Shown here: piece by piece, positions 27,401-36,768 of the stretch
Position numbering within the stretch: position 1 is the stretch's first letter
Layout of the letters: every line of letters begins with the position of its first letter
From: a cyanobacterium PCC 7702
GTDB lineage: Bacteria > Cyanobacteriota > Cyanobacteriia > Cyanobacteriales > Nostocaceae
Direction of reading: 5' to 3'
Assembly (NCBI GenBank): GCA_000332255.1
Contig: KB235926.1
Coordinates: 1,557,434-1,614,292 of the forward strand
DNA: 56,859 nucleotides
Made by a program: the position numbers and the translations under genes
Notes under the pieces: model-generated
Seen by the model: only the letters and a program-made list of their open reading frames with translations
What the model was told of the DNA's origin: nothing
Database searches by the model: none

Positions 27401-28159
27401 ATGCAAAATTTATCATTTTTACATGTAGATGACCAACCTATTTCTCTAGAAAAGGTAGTAAAATATCTGCAATTTTCTGGTAAATTAGGACATTTTATCG
27501 GAGATATTTTACGTCACTACGTGATTGAACAAGAGCTAAAAAAAAGGGAAGATATTAGTATCAGTCCTGCAGTAATAGAACAGGCAATAATTGATTTTCG
27601 GCTCCAAAATAAACTAACGGATCCTAATATTTTTCAAGAATGGCTCAAAAATAACGGTACAGATTATGAAACATTTCATGCCACAATTGCTTTTAGCTTC
27701 AAGTTAGAAAAATTAAAAATTGCAATTACAGAATCAAAGCTACAAGAATACTTTATAAAACGGAAAATTTTCTTAGATCGCGTAGTCATTTCACGAATCA
27801 TAGTCGACAATCGAGAATTAGCTGAAGAACTGCACGCCCAGATCGAGGAAGGAGCTAGCTTTGAACAGTTAGCGAAAGAATACTCCCTCACAGACGATCG
27901 AATTGTGAACGGAATGATGGGACCAGTTAGTCGGGGAAGCATACCCGATCGCCTCAGAGCAGCAGTAGATAAAGCCAGTCCTGGAGAGGTGGTAGGACCC
28001 GTGGAGTTAGAAGAGCGCTATGGTTTGTTTCGTGTGGAACAATTTTTGCCAGCTTCCCTAGAAGATACTCAACTAAGGCAAACGCTACAAAATGAGTTGT
28101 TTGAGAAATGGCTAGCAGAGAAAATTCAAAAGCTGACAGTCAAACTACAACTGAAGTAA
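27401..28159 (+). CDS. Parvulin-type peptidyl-prolyl isomerase of the secretion locus
   Basis: 252 residues from the ATG at 27401; a GTG at 27383 would add six. The N-terminal ~115 residues are helical and SurA-like (VVKYLQFSGKLGHFIGDILR). The parvulin domain spans about 120-230, with SRIIVDNRELAEELHAQIEE, ASFEQLAKEYS, GMMGPVSRGSIPD and GEVVGPVELEERYGLFRVEQ. It has no signal peptide, so it acts in the cytoplasm. In cyanobacteria such soluble parvulins occur beside HlyB-like exporters, which suggests a chaperone role for the exported protein (inference). Its 3' end overlaps the exporter gene by 52 bases. Confidence 0.9.
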   Translation: MQNLSFLHVDDQPISLEKVVKYLQFSGKLGHFIGDILRHYVIEQELKKREDISISPAVIEQAIIDFRLQNKLTDPNIFQEWLKNNGTDYETFHATIAFSFKLEKLKIAITESKLQEYFIKRKIFLDRVVISRIIVDNRELAEELHAQIEEGASFEQLAKEYSLTDDRIVNGMMGPVSRGSIPDRLRAAVDKASPGEVVGPVELEERYGLFRVEQFLPASLEDTQLRQTLQNELFEKWLAEKIQKLTVKLQLK

Positions 28160-30798
28160 ACCAAAGAAATGATGAATCTTTTCATGCAAGGGTGCTAGCC
28201 TCTTTAGCTTGGAATCAACCTCCGCTGTGCTGGTTAAATTCCCAACAGCAAACTTTGTTGAAGCAGCACTCAGAAATTAAGTCTTTTCGTTTAGGAGAAA
28301 AAATCTGGTCCGAAGATGAGACCGATTACCAATATGCGATCGCTTCTGGGAAAGTCCGCTTTCGGGAACAAGCAACTGGTAAAGTATTAGCAATTTTAGA
28401 AGCGGGCGATTGGTTTGGCTGTTTGCAAAAGCTACCTTCTTTTGGGAAATATAAAGCTATAGCTGCTAGTAAAGATGTGGTGGTGGTACGCTCTCATGCA
28501 GCAGTGTGGGTAGAACTTTCCACACCACAGATACAGGAGTTTTGGCAAAGTTGCAAACTACACAAAAAAATCGCCAGTCAAGAAGAACAACAGCAAAAGA
28601 CTCTGACAAGCGAACTAAAAGAAAAAAATAGGAGCACGGTTGCTGTGGCAACTTCTTTAGCGCCTTACCAAGAAAGTTATCCTTTTGTTTTTAGCCACAA
28701 CACAGCTGCTGCTTGTTTAACGATGGTGGCGCAACAGCTGAACAATCCGGTGAAATTGGAATGGGTGCAGCGCCAGTTGAGAGGACAGCGCCCAAAACAC
28801 GTAGTAGAAGCAGCGGAAAAGCTAGGTTTAGTATTGCGGCGATTGCAAGTAAATTGGGCTGATTTGCAGCAGTTATCATTTCCGGTTTTGCTACCTTGGG
28901 GCGAATCAACTCGAAATCAAGAAAGTTGGGTAGTTGCTTATGGCGTCAAAGGCGATCGCCTGATAATTGCCAATCCTGTCAATTCCGCTTGTGAGTGTGA
29001 AGTTTTGCCGCAGTCAGTGGTACAAAAGTACTGGAACGGCCAGTTGTGGCAGGTAGAACTAGTTCAAAAGCAAGACAAATTTAATCTTAGTTGGTTCCTA
29101 CCGGCGGTATGGAAGTACCGAAGATTGCTTGTAGAAGTACTGTTAGCGTCCTTGACGTTACAAGTTTTGGGGTTGGCAACACCTTTATTTACCCAGGTTG
29201 TCATCGATAAAGCCATGGTGCAGGAGAGTTTGGCTACTCTTGATGTTATGGCAGTGGCACTGCTTTTGGTAGCATTATTTGAAGCAGTACTCGGTATTTT
29301 GCGACTATTTATATTTACCCATACCGCCCGGCGTTTAGATTTGAGTTTATCAGCGCAGTTATTTCGCCACTTGATGCGCTTGCCTTTAGCTTATTTTGAA
29401 TCGCGGCGAGTAGGAGATACAGTTGCTCGCGTGCAAGAGCTAGAACAAATTCGTCAATTTCTTACAGGTACAGCTTTGACGGTAATTTTAGATAGCATCT
29501 TTGCTGTGGTATACCTAGCACTGATGTTTTACTATAGTATTTCCCTTTCACTAACAGCGCTAGCGGTATTGCCGTTATTTGCCATCTTGACATTAGTAGC
29601 AACGCCAATTCTCCGCCATTGGCTCAACGAAACCTTCAACCGCAGTGCAGACAGTCAATCATTTCTTGTGGAAACAGTGACTGGCATTCATTCTGTCAAA
29701 GCACACGCAGCAGAAGCAATAGCGCGCGATCGCTGGGAGGGATTGTTTGCTCGTTTTGTTCGTACAGGCTTCAAAGCTTCCACCACCTCCAACATTAGCA
29801 GCAATATCGGTGACTTTCTCACCAATTTTTCCAACTTGCTAATTCTTTGGATCGGAGCTAAGTTAGTCATGGAAAACAAACTGACTATCGGTCAGCTTGT
29901 AGCGTTTCAAATGCTGTCAAGCAGAGTAACCGCGCCGCTGCTACGCTTGGTGCAGTTGTGGCAAAACTTCCAACAAGTTTTACTTTCTGTAGACCGAATA
30001 GGCGATATTCTCAATGCAGCTCCAGAAGCTGAAGCAGGAACTGGTTTAGTTTTACCGCCTCTGAAAGGAGAAGTTATCTTCGAGCAAGTTTTCTTTAGCT
30101 ATCGACCAAACACAGAACCTGTGTTGCGGGGAATTTCTTTTCACGTTCAACCAGGGCAATTTGTAGGTATTGTGGGACGCAGTGGTTCTGGTAAAAGTAC
30201 CTTGTCTAAACTTTTGCAGCGCCTTTATCAAGTAGACTCGGGGCGTATTTTGATAGATGGTTTTGACATTAAAAGTGCCGATTTGGTTTCTTTGCGACAA
30301 CAAATTGGCGTTGTTTTGCAAGAAGATTTTTTATTTAATGGCTCGATTCTGGAAAATATTACCCTTGGTAACTCGGACATTTGTGCCGAACAAGTGGTAG
30401 AAGCAGCCAAACTCGCTGTTGCTCATGATTTTATCAGTGAATTACCCCAGGGGTACGAAACCAACGTCGGCGAACGCGGTACAGCTTTGTCTGGCGGACA
30501 GCGACAACGCATTGCTTTAGCACGTCTATTTCTTTGCCAAGCACCGATTTTGGTTTTAGATGAAGCTACCAGCGCTTTGGATAGTGAAACAGAGCAACAG
30601 GTATTGGAAAATCTTCAAAAGGTTTCTCAAGGAAGAACCGTGTTTTTGATTGCTCATCGCTTTGCTCCTCTCAAACGAGCAGATTTGATTTTAGTGTTAG
30701 AAAAAGGTATCCTTGCCGAGTGCGGTACTCACTCTCAGCTGCTGCAACAAAAAGGTTTGTATTGGTCGTTGTATCAGCGACAGCAATTAAATATATAG
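28108..30798 (+). CDS. Type I secretion ABC exporter: cNMP-binding-like, degenerate C39 and ABC domains
   Basis: 896 residues. Residues ~40-150 resemble a cyclic-nucleotide-binding domain (SGKVRFREQATGKVLAILEA, GDWFG). Residues ~190-320 are a C39 peptidase-like domain. There the catalytic Cys position of the usual CGxACLxM motif is Thr199 (TAAACLTM), the His position is Ser273 (SWVVAYGV) and the Asp is Asn289 (ANP), so it should not cleave. A six-helix exporter domain (about 330-620) follows. The nucleotide-binding domain is complete: GRSGSGKST near 690, LSGGQRQR near 795, LVLDEATSALD near 813. This is the HlyB arrangement, used with the HlyD protein at 23196. Confidence 0.92.
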   Translation: MASRENSKADSQTTTEVNQRNDESFHARVLASLAWNQPPLCWLNSQQQTLLKQHSEIKSFRLGEKIWSEDETDYQYAIASGKVRFREQATGKVLAILEAGDWFGCLQKLPSFGKYKAIAASKDVVVVRSHAAVWVELSTPQIQEFWQSCKLHKKIASQEEQQQKTLTSELKEKNRSTVAVATSLAPYQESYPFVFSHNTAAACLTMVAQQLNNPVKLEWVQRQLRGQRPKHVVEAAEKLGLVLRRLQVNWADLQQLSFPVLLPWGESTRNQESWVVAYGVKGDRLIIANPVNSACECEVLPQSVVQKYWNGQLWQVELVQKQDKFNLSWFLPAVWKYRRLLVEVLLASLTLQVLGLATPLFTQVVIDKAMVQESLATLDVMAVALLLVALFEAVLGILRLFIFTHTARRLDLSLSAQLFRHLMRLPLAYFESRRVGDTVARVQELEQIRQFLTGTALTVILDSIFAVVYLALMFYYSISLSLTALAVLPLFAILTLVATPILRHWLNETFNRSADSQSFLVETVTGIHSVKAHAAEAIARDRWEGLFARFVRTGFKASTTSNISSNIGDFLTNFSNLLILWIGAKLVMENKLTIGQLVAFQMLSSRVTAPLLRLVQLWQNFQQVLLSVDRIGDILNAAPEAEAGTGLVLPPLKGEVIFEQVFFSYRPNTEPVLRGISFHVQPGQFVGIVGRSGSGKSTLSKLLQRLYQVDSGRILIDGFDIKSADLVSLRQQIGVVLQEDFLFNGSILENITLGNSDICAEQVVEAAKLAVAHDFISELPQGYETNVGERGTALSGGQRQRIALARLFLCQAPILVLDEATSALDSETEQQVLENLQKVSQGRTVFLIAHRFAPLKRADLILVLEKGILAECGTHSQLLQQKGLYWSLYQRQQLNI

Positions 30799-30906
30799 GT
30801 AATATTTGCTTTATGGGAGAGAAATTTGCCTCAGTTTGGGGATAGTTGCAATTTGAAGCTTGCAGCAGTTAACTTTCTTGTTAAATACTGCTGTTGTCAT
30901 GCAAAA

Positions 30907-30931
30907 GCGCCAGCTACTAGTTAGCTAGCGC
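30907..30931 (-). terminator. Probable terminator after murB
   Basis: A 10-bp stem (GCGCTAGCTA / TAGCTGGCGC, one G-U pair) with a 5-nt loop is followed on the minus strand by TTTTGC. It lies about 30 bases past the murB stop. Confidence 0.6.
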
Positions 30932-30957
30932 CTCCTGAAAAGAAATAGTTTGCTAAT

Positions 30958-31935
30958 TTAGCATGCCAAGGAAAATTCGCCGATCATTTTCACTTCTGGT
31001 TCTAAAACAATCGACCAGCGTTCCTGGACTCGCTGCTGAACGTGACGAATTAAGTTAAAGATATCCCAAGCGCTGGCACCACCGCAGTTGACAATAAAAT
31101 TAGCATGGCGTTGGGCTACTTGGGCTTTGCCGATTTGATAGCCTTTCAAACCGGTTTGTTCAATTAACCAACCGGCGGCGTAGGGTTTGGGATTGCGGAA
31201 AACGCTGCCACAACTTGGTAAGTGGTAAGGTTGAGTTGTCAGTCGGTGCTGTTTGTGCTGCTTGGTGATTGCGATCACTTGTGCAGGATCGGCGCCTGGT
31301 TGTAATTGCAAAGTGGCCTGGGTGACTATGCGATCGCTACCTTGGAGGATGGAGCTACGGTAGCTGTAGCCCAGCTGTTCGCGATTTAGTGTCTCCAGCT
31401 TGCCGTCAGGTGTGAGTACTTGAGCGCTGACCAGGATATCTGCAATGCAGCTGTTATGTGCTCCTGCATTCATGACTACAGCACCTCCCACACTTCCGGG
31501 GATACCGACGGCCCATTCTAACCCTTGCCAGCCGAGTTCTGCAGCTGCCCATGCCAGAGCAGGTATTGATTCTCCTGCAGCGAGGGTCACTTGTCCTGTT
31601 TCTGGATCAAAGTGTCGGTAGCGCAGGTGCCGGGTGGCAATTACCAAGCCTGGTATACCGCGATCGCTAACTAATAGGTTAGAACCTGCTCCCAGTATGG
31701 TTACTGGTAAATCATGTTCTTTAGCAAAATTAACACTTGCTTGCAACGCTTCTATATTGCGGGGAGCTACATACCACTGGGCAGGTCCGCCGACTCTGTA
31801 GGAGGTAAATCCTGAAAGAGGGACTTGCGACCTAATCGTGCAATCTGTATTTGGCAAGTATATTTCCTTACTTTCGATATTGGCACTTACACTAGAAAGA
31901 TAGCAGACATCTATGGCTGCCTGGGAGCTTTTCAT
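30958..31935 (-). CDS. murB: UDP-N-acetylenolpyruvoylglucosamine reductase (MurB)
   Basis: 325 residues. MurB reduces the enolpyruvyl group to form UDP-N-acetylmuramate, using FAD and NADPH. The FAD-binding parts are [32 protein letters not shown] and [17 protein letters not shown]. The substrate-binding C-terminus has [19 protein letters not shown] and the final catalytic Glu in LEPEVKMIG. It is type I by its layout. About 30 extra residues precede the domain. It follows murC by 110 bases on the same strand, the usual cyanobacterial murC-murB pair for peptidoglycan precursor synthesis. Confidence 0.97.
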   Translation of the reverse strand: MKSSQAAIDVCYLSSVSANIESKEIYLPNTDCTIRSQVPLSGFTSYRVGGPAQWYVAPRNIEALQASVNFAKEHDLPVTILGAGSNLLVSDRGIPGLVIATRHLRYRHFDPETGQVTLAAGESIPALAWAAAELGWQGLEWAVGIPGSVGGAVVMNAGAHNSCIADILVSAQVLTPDGKLETLNREQLGYSYRSSILQGSDRIVTQATLQLQPGADPAQVIAITKQHKQHRLTTQPYHLPSCGSVFRNPKPYAAGWLIEQTGLKGYQIGKAQVAQRHANFIVNCGGASAWDIFNLIRHVQQRVQERWSIVLEPEVKMIGEFSLAC

Positions 31936-32044
31936 ATTACCAAAATTGAGTCTAATTTGACATTTAAATCCGTAAAATAACGGTCTTTTTGCAGGTAGAA
32001 ACTAGGATGGAACTGTTTACGTTTCCGCAAGAAATTTTATTTCC

Positions 32045-33472
32045 TCAGGATATAGCGGTAGCTGGCTGTCGAAGTTTAGCCATCAGGTCTGGAATTACTT
32101 GATTCAAATTGCCAGCTCCCAAAAACAGTGCCATGTCTCCTGGGCGCAAAATCTGCTGTAAACAATCGCACACAGAGGTGAGGGTTGGTTGATAGTGAAC
32201 TTGCGGATGATGCTTGGCAACTTCTGCTGCTAGAGTTTCGCCGCTCACCTGTCCTAAATTTACCTCACCAGCGCTGTAAATATCAGTGAGGATCACGACA
32301 TCAGCATGAGTAAAAGATTGGGCAAATTCTTCTAAAAATGCCAACGTGCGACTGTAACGATGGGGTTGAAATATTGCTACTATTCTTTGTCTAGGTCTGG
32401 CTTGCAGGCGCGCAGCTGCAAGAGTGGCGCGAATCTCACTGGGATGATGGGCGTAATCATCAATAAATACGATTCCATCTACTTCGCCTCGCAACTCAAA
32501 GCGACGTCTTGCACCTTCAAATGTCGCCAGCGCCTTGGCAATCTCTCCAAATTCTAAGGCTAATACTCTACCTACAGCAACTGCTGCTAGGGCATTACTG
32601 AGATTGTGACGGCTAAGCAAGCGCAATTTTAATACACCCAAGGCTTTACCCTGCTCCCATACTAAAGCAGTGGTGCCGTCGGCACGATAATCTACGTTGG
32701 TAACGGTATAGTCAGCTCCAGTTTCAGGATGCAAACTATAGGTAATATGTGGTTGCAAACGCTCTCGTACTGTGGCGCAATCTATGCTACCGATGAGAAC
32801 TTTACAACCTTTAGCAAAGGTCTGGAAAATTTCAATTACTTCTTCTAAGTTGCCGTAGCGATCGGGATGATCGAGTTCTATGTTGGTAACAACGCCAATT
32901 TCTGGAGCGTGTTTGACCAAAGAACCGTCTGACTCGTCAGCTTCTGCTACCAGATAGCGACTTTGTCCCAGTCGCGCATTTCCTTCCCAAGCATTAACTT
33001 CGCCACCTACCAAAATTGTTGGGTCTAGCCCGGCTTGCAGCAGCATGTAGCCAATCATGCTACTGGTAGTGGTTTTGCCGTGGGTACCAGCAACTGCTAT
33101 GCTGTAATACTGAGAAATTAAAGCTGCCAAAACGTCAGAACGATGAAAAATCGGGCAACCTAATTCTAATGCTGCTTTATATTCCAAATTATTTGTATTA
33201 ATTGCCGTAGAACAAATCACCTGGGGTAGTTGTGCAGGTGAAGAAGCTTCCTTTGCTTTGGGGCAAAAGAATTCCAAATTACTTGCTTGTTGTTTATCAA
33301 AAATATGAGTTCCGATAGATTCTAACCTGCGAGTAATGTGATTTGGGCGAACATCTGAACCAGAAACGGGTAAATGACGTTTGGTAAGCACGTAGGCCAA
33401 AGCAGACATGCCAATGCCACCAATACCGATAAAATGAAATGGTCTACCGCTAAAGTCTACTAAATTTTTCAT
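32045..33472 (-). CDS. murC: UDP-N-acetylmuramate--L-alanine ligase (MurC)
   Basis: 475 residues. MurC adds L-alanine to UDP-MurNAc, the first step of the stem peptide. The Rossmann start is FHFIGIGGIGMSALAYV; the ATP P-loop is GTHGKTTTSSM near residue 125; the central-domain motif is EADESDGSLVKH; the C-terminal ligase domain begins at RRFELRGEVDGIVFIDDYAH and contains HHPSEIRATL. Length and motifs are typical. It is the first gene of the murC-murB unit; its upstream region (33473-33810) is shared with divergent nadD. Confidence 0.97.
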   Translation of the reverse strand: MKNLVDFSGRPFHFIGIGGIGMSALAYVLTKRHLPVSGSDVRPNHITRRLESIGTHIFDKQQASNLEFFCPKAKEASSPAQLPQVICSTAINTNNLEYKAALELGCPIFHRSDVLAALISQYYSIAVAGTHGKTTTSSMIGYMLLQAGLDPTILVGGEVNAWEGNARLGQSRYLVAEADESDGSLVKHAPEIGVVTNIELDHPDRYGNLEEVIEIFQTFAKGCKVLIGSIDCATVRERLQPHITYSLHPETGADYTVTNVDYRADGTTALVWEQGKALGVLKLRLLSRHNLSNALAAVAVGRVLALEFGEIAKALATFEGARRRFELRGEVDGIVFIDDYAHHPSEIRATLAAARLQARPRQRIVAIFQPHRYSRTLAFLEEFAQSFTHADVVILTDIYSAGEVNLGQVSGETLAAEVAKHHPQVHYQPTLTSVCDCLQQILRPGDMALFLGAGNLNQVIPDLMAKLRQPATAIS

Positions 33473-33810
33473 TGATTACTCCTCTTACACCACACCACAC
33501 AATAATCACAAATGACACGCGTATCATAACAGGTATTTGTTTTTTACCGATACTACCTCTGTATAAATTTCATGTCTGAGATAATATGCAAATTGTTAGG
33601 TTCAGATTTTAGTAGTTCAGAATGATTTTAACCTCGCTTTTACCTTATTAAACTCATATTATGTTTATTCTGCAAATTTCTGTCTAATCGGGAAATCAAC
33701 TGCTGTATTTGGATACACAACTTCTAGTTTGTTTTTTGAGATTAACTACAATACTAAAAGTTGGTAACCAAATTGCTTGGGATATTGAATCAAGCCAAAC
33801 AAGTAAGTGG
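33473..33810. other. Divergent promoter region murC / nadD
   Basis: About 340 A/T-rich bases between divergent genes. The nadD frame stays open upstream to a TTG at 33709, but that extension has no family similarity I can see. No repeat or RNA gene noticed. Confidence 0.5.
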
Positions 33811-34443
33811 ATGCGGCAAGTAGCAATTTTTGGTGGCACCTTCGATCCCGTTCATTGGGGACATCTGATTGTAGCCGAAACGGCTTTGTACCAAGTATCC
33901 CTGCAACAGGTGTTGTGGGTGCCATCTTACAATCCTCCCCACAAGAAAGCGGCTTCCTTCCAACATCGTTTGGCGATGCTGCAAATGGCAATTGCGGACA
34001 ACCCAGCTTTTAGCATTTCGCTAGTTGAGCAAAAGCGATCGGGAAGTTCTTATGCCATCAATACTTTGATTGACTTATCCGAAGTTTATCCCAATACTCG
34101 TTGGTATTGGATAGTTGGTTTAGATACTTTCCAAACCTTACCCAATTGGTATCGCGGACAGGAATTAGCACAATTATGCGATTGGTTAATCGCACCCCGC
34201 ATCCTCAATTCTAAGGATATAACTCAAAGTGAGTTAATTTGTCAGCAAGTAGAGCAGCAACTGGCTAAACAGTCAACCGTTATACGCTGGCAATTATTGC
34301 ATATCCCTTTAATTGGGCTTTCGTCAAGTCTGATCCGAAAATTTTGTCGCCATGGCAAATCCCTTCGCTACTTGGTACCGGAATCTGTCAGAAGTTATAT
34401 TGCTGCTGAGAATCTCTATGCCAATTCTGGAGAGGAGAATTAA
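33811..34443 (+). CDS. nadD: Nicotinate-nucleotide adenylyltransferase (NadD)
   Basis: 210 residues from the ATG at 33811 (MRQVAIFGGTFDPVHWGHLI), the standard NadD N-terminus with the nucleotidyl-transferase motif GGTFDPVHWGH. The conserved VPSYNPPHKK loop is the mononucleotide-binding region and the C-terminal GLSSSLIRKF is the ISSTxIR-type motif. The enzyme converts nicotinate mononucleotide and ATP to deamido-NAD. The frame extends 34 codons upstream to a TTG; I prefer the ATG. gap2 follows after about 110 bases on the same strand. Confidence 0.93.
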   Translation: MRQVAIFGGTFDPVHWGHLIVAETALYQVSLQQVLWVPSYNPPHKKAASFQHRLAMLQMAIADNPAFSISLVEQKRSGSSYAINTLIDLSEVYPNTRWYWIVGLDTFQTLPNWYRGQELAQLCDWLIAPRILNSKDITQSELICQQVEQQLAKQSTVIRWQLLHIPLIGLSSSLIRKFCRHGKSLRYLVPESVRSYIAAENLYANSGEEN

Positions 34444-34551
34444 CTTTTTTTTTGGGATCTAACGTTTTATAGTTATAAATACTCCCTCTTTGCGATATGA
34501 TCGGGGTCAACATAAGATTTAATTAGGCATATATACAGAGGGCAAGACGCT

Positions 34552-35565
34552 GTGATTAGAGTTGCTATCAACGGTTTCGGGCGCATCGGGCGTAACTTTA
34601 TGCGCTGCTGGTTGGGTAGAGAAAATAGCAACATCGACATTGTTGCTATTAACGACACTTCAGATCCTAAAACCAACGCTCACCTGCTGAAGTATGACTC
34701 GATGCTGGGGAAGTTAGATAATGCTGAGATTACCGCCGATGATAACTCGATAATAATTAACGGCAAGACTGTTAAATGCGTATCCGATCGCAACCCAGAA
34801 AACTTGCCCTGGAAAGAGTGGGAAATCGATCTCGTCATCGAAGCTACAGGCGTGTTTACCTCCAGAGAAGGCGCGCTTAAACACATCAATGCTGGAGCCA
34901 AAAAGGTTCTAATTACTGCCCCTGGCAAAAACGAAGATGGTACTTTTGTCATCGGCGTCAATCATCAGGAATACGACCACGACAAACACCACATTATCAG
35001 TAACGCTAGCTGCACCACTAACTGTTTGGCTCCCATTGCCAAGGTGTTGCACGAAAAATTTGGCATCATTAAAGGAACGATGACCACCACCCACAGCTAC
35101 ACAGGCGATCAGCGTTTACTTGACGCTTCCCACAGAGATCCGCGCCGAGCACGCGCTGCAGCTCTAAATATTGTACCTACCTCTACAGGTGCAGCGAAAG
35201 CAGTAGCGCTGGTGCTTCCGGAATTGAAAGGAAAGCTCAATGGTGTGGCTTTGCGCGTACCCACTCCCAACGTTTCCATGGTGGATTTTGTGGTGCAGGT
35301 GGAGAAGCAGACTATTGTAGAAGAAGTCAACGAAGTCCTCAAAGATGCTGCTGAGGGCGATCTCAAAGGAATTTTAGAATACAGCGAACTACCCCTGGTC
35401 TCCTCTGACTATCGAGGTAGTAATGCTTCCTCGATTGTAGATGCAAGCTTGACAATGGTTATGGGCAGCGACATGGTCAAGGTTATGGCTTGGTACGACA
35501 ACGAGTGGGGATACAGCCAACGCGTTCTCGACTTAGCAGAATTGGTAGCGCAAAAGTGGAAATAG
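34552..35565 (+). CDS. gap2: Glyceraldehyde-3-phosphate dehydrogenase, photosynthetic type (Gap2)
   Basis: 337 residues starting at GTG. The N-terminal NAD(P) fold is [20 protein letters not shown]. The sequence [20 protein letters not shown] after the second strand is typical of the cyanobacterial/chloroplast A-type enzyme that accepts NADPH. The catalytic Cys is in [12 protein letters not shown] (near residue 154), followed by the His of [14 protein letters not shown]. The C-terminus [18 protein letters not shown] is conserved. It works in the Calvin cycle and is normally controlled through CP12 and PRK. The C-terminal redox extension of plant GapB is absent, as expected. Confidence 0.95.
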   Translation: MIRVAINGFGRIGRNFMRCWLGRENSNIDIVAINDTSDPKTNAHLLKYDSMLGKLDNAEITADDNSIIINGKTVKCVSDRNPENLPWKEWEIDLVIEATGVFTSREGALKHINAGAKKVLITAPGKNEDGTFVIGVNHQEYDHDKHHIISNASCTTNCLAPIAKVLHEKFGIIKGTMTTTHSYTGDQRLLDASHRDPRRARAAALNIVPTSTGAAKAVALVLPELKGKLNGVALRVPTPNVSMVDFVVQVEKQTIVEEVNEVLKDAAEGDLKGILEYSELPLVSSDYRGSNASSIVDASLTMVMGSDMVKVMAWYDNEWGYSQRVLDLAELVAQKWK

Positions 35566-35576
35566 TGTTTTTTAAT

Positions 35577-35622
35577 GGTTAGTAGTTTTAAGGACCAACT
35601 ACTTATCTATTAACTGCTAACC
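35577..35622. terminator. Possible bidirectional terminator between gap2 and thiL
   Basis: An imperfect inverted repeat (GGTTAGTAGTT at 35577-35587 and AACTGCTAACC at 35612-35622) with T-rich flanks on both strands. It lies between the convergent gap2 and thiL stops and overlaps the thiL stop codon. Confidence 0.4.
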
Positions 35623-36648
35623 AAAATGTTGAAATCCTCGATTCAGGCTTAAAACTTTGTCGAGGATTTTTTTACTTTCGTCGTGTAACAGTACGGTTGA
35701 TCCTTCTGTAATTCTTCCCACAATCCTTGCGTTTTTATCTAATTGTTGCACGAATTGCTCGGCTAACTGCTTTGGCAAACACAATACTAATTCAAAATCT
35801 TCGCCGCCGTAAAGAGTATATTCTAGTATTTGCTCGTTAGTTAACCAACCTTGAAAAGCTTTTGGGAAAGGTATTTGCGTGTATTCAATCACAGCGCCAA
35901 CACCGCTAGCACGGCAAATTTGTATGACAGCATCCGCCAAACCATCGCTGCTGTCCATACCGGCGACAGGAGAAAGCTTAGTAGAAAAGGCGTGAGATTC
36001 CAAAATTTGCCAAAGAATTGGTAATACATCTAACCTTGGTCTGGGACGCTGGTGGGCGCGGATTAAAGCTTTTGTGTCTTCCTCGCTGAGACTTGTTTGT
36101 AATTCGGGATGTACAAGTAATTCCAAGCCAGCGCGAGACGCACCGTGAACACCGGTGACTACGATCGCATCTCCTACTTTGGCTTGGTTGCGTCGAATTA
36201 TACGGTGGGGATAGGCTTGACCAATAGCAGTAATAGCAACGGTGATTACCGGCGATCGCACTACATCACCGCCCACAATAGAAGTGTTGTACTGTTGCAG
36301 GCAATCCGTTATTCCCCGATACAATCTCTCCACCCAACTAACACAAACACTGCCAGGAAGTCCCAGTCCTACAGTAATTCCTAACGGAGAAGCTCCCATT
36401 GCCGCTAAATCTGATAAGTTAGCAGCAGCAGCTCGCCAGCCTGCATCTTCCGCTGATGTAGTAATTTCACTAAAGTGAACGTTATCAATTAATACATCAG
36501 TAGTAACGACTAAAGATTGCCCTGGTTGAGGAGAAATAACCGCCGCGTCATCTCCAATAATTTCTGGCGGACAGTAGTCGTGTAATATTTTTAATAATCC
36601 CTGTTCGCCCACATCTTGAACTCGTAAGGAAGATAATTCACTATTCAC
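35617..36648 (-). CDS. thiL: Thiamine-monophosphate kinase (ThiL)
   Basis: 343 residues of the PurM-like kinase fold. It phosphorylates thiamine monophosphate to thiamine diphosphate. Visible motifs are GDDAAVI (metal and ATP binding), TTDVLIDNVHF, NLSDLAAMGASPLGITVGLG, the central GGDVVRSPV, GMDSSDGLADAV and the C-terminal LYGGEDFELVLCLP. Length and motif order are typical. No thiamine riboswitch is recognisable upstream. The cyclophilin gene 36769-37875 lies upstream on the same strand with a gap of about 120 bases. Confidence 0.96.
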   Translation of the reverse strand: MNSELSSLRVQDVGEQGLLKILHDYCPPEIIGDDAAVISPQPGQSLVVTTDVLIDNVHFSEITTSAEDAGWRAAAANLSDLAAMGASPLGITVGLGLPGSVCVSWVERLYRGITDCLQQYNTSIVGGDVVRSPVITVAITAIGQAYPHRIIRRNQAKVGDAIVVTGVHGASRAGLELLVHPELQTSLSEEDTKALIRAHQRPRPRLDVLPILWQILESHAFSTKLSPVAGMDSSDGLADAVIQICRASGVGAVIEYTQIPFPKAFQGWLTNEQILEYTLYGGEDFELVLCLPKQLAEQFVQQLDKNARIVGRITEGSTVLLHDESKKILDKVLSLNRGFQHFG

Positions 36649-36768
36649 GATCGAGTCAAAAATATCAGAATCCCCAATTTTGCTAGTGCAAGTTAGGAAT
36701 TAGTAGCTAGTGGTTGATTTTGCCACTAACTACTCATCGCTCAGCAAAAATAGCACTGCGTATAACAA

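Noticed and set aside
33709-33810. N-terminal extension of NadD from a TTG
   Set aside because: The standard family N-terminus begins at the ATG at 33811 and the extension has no family similarity.
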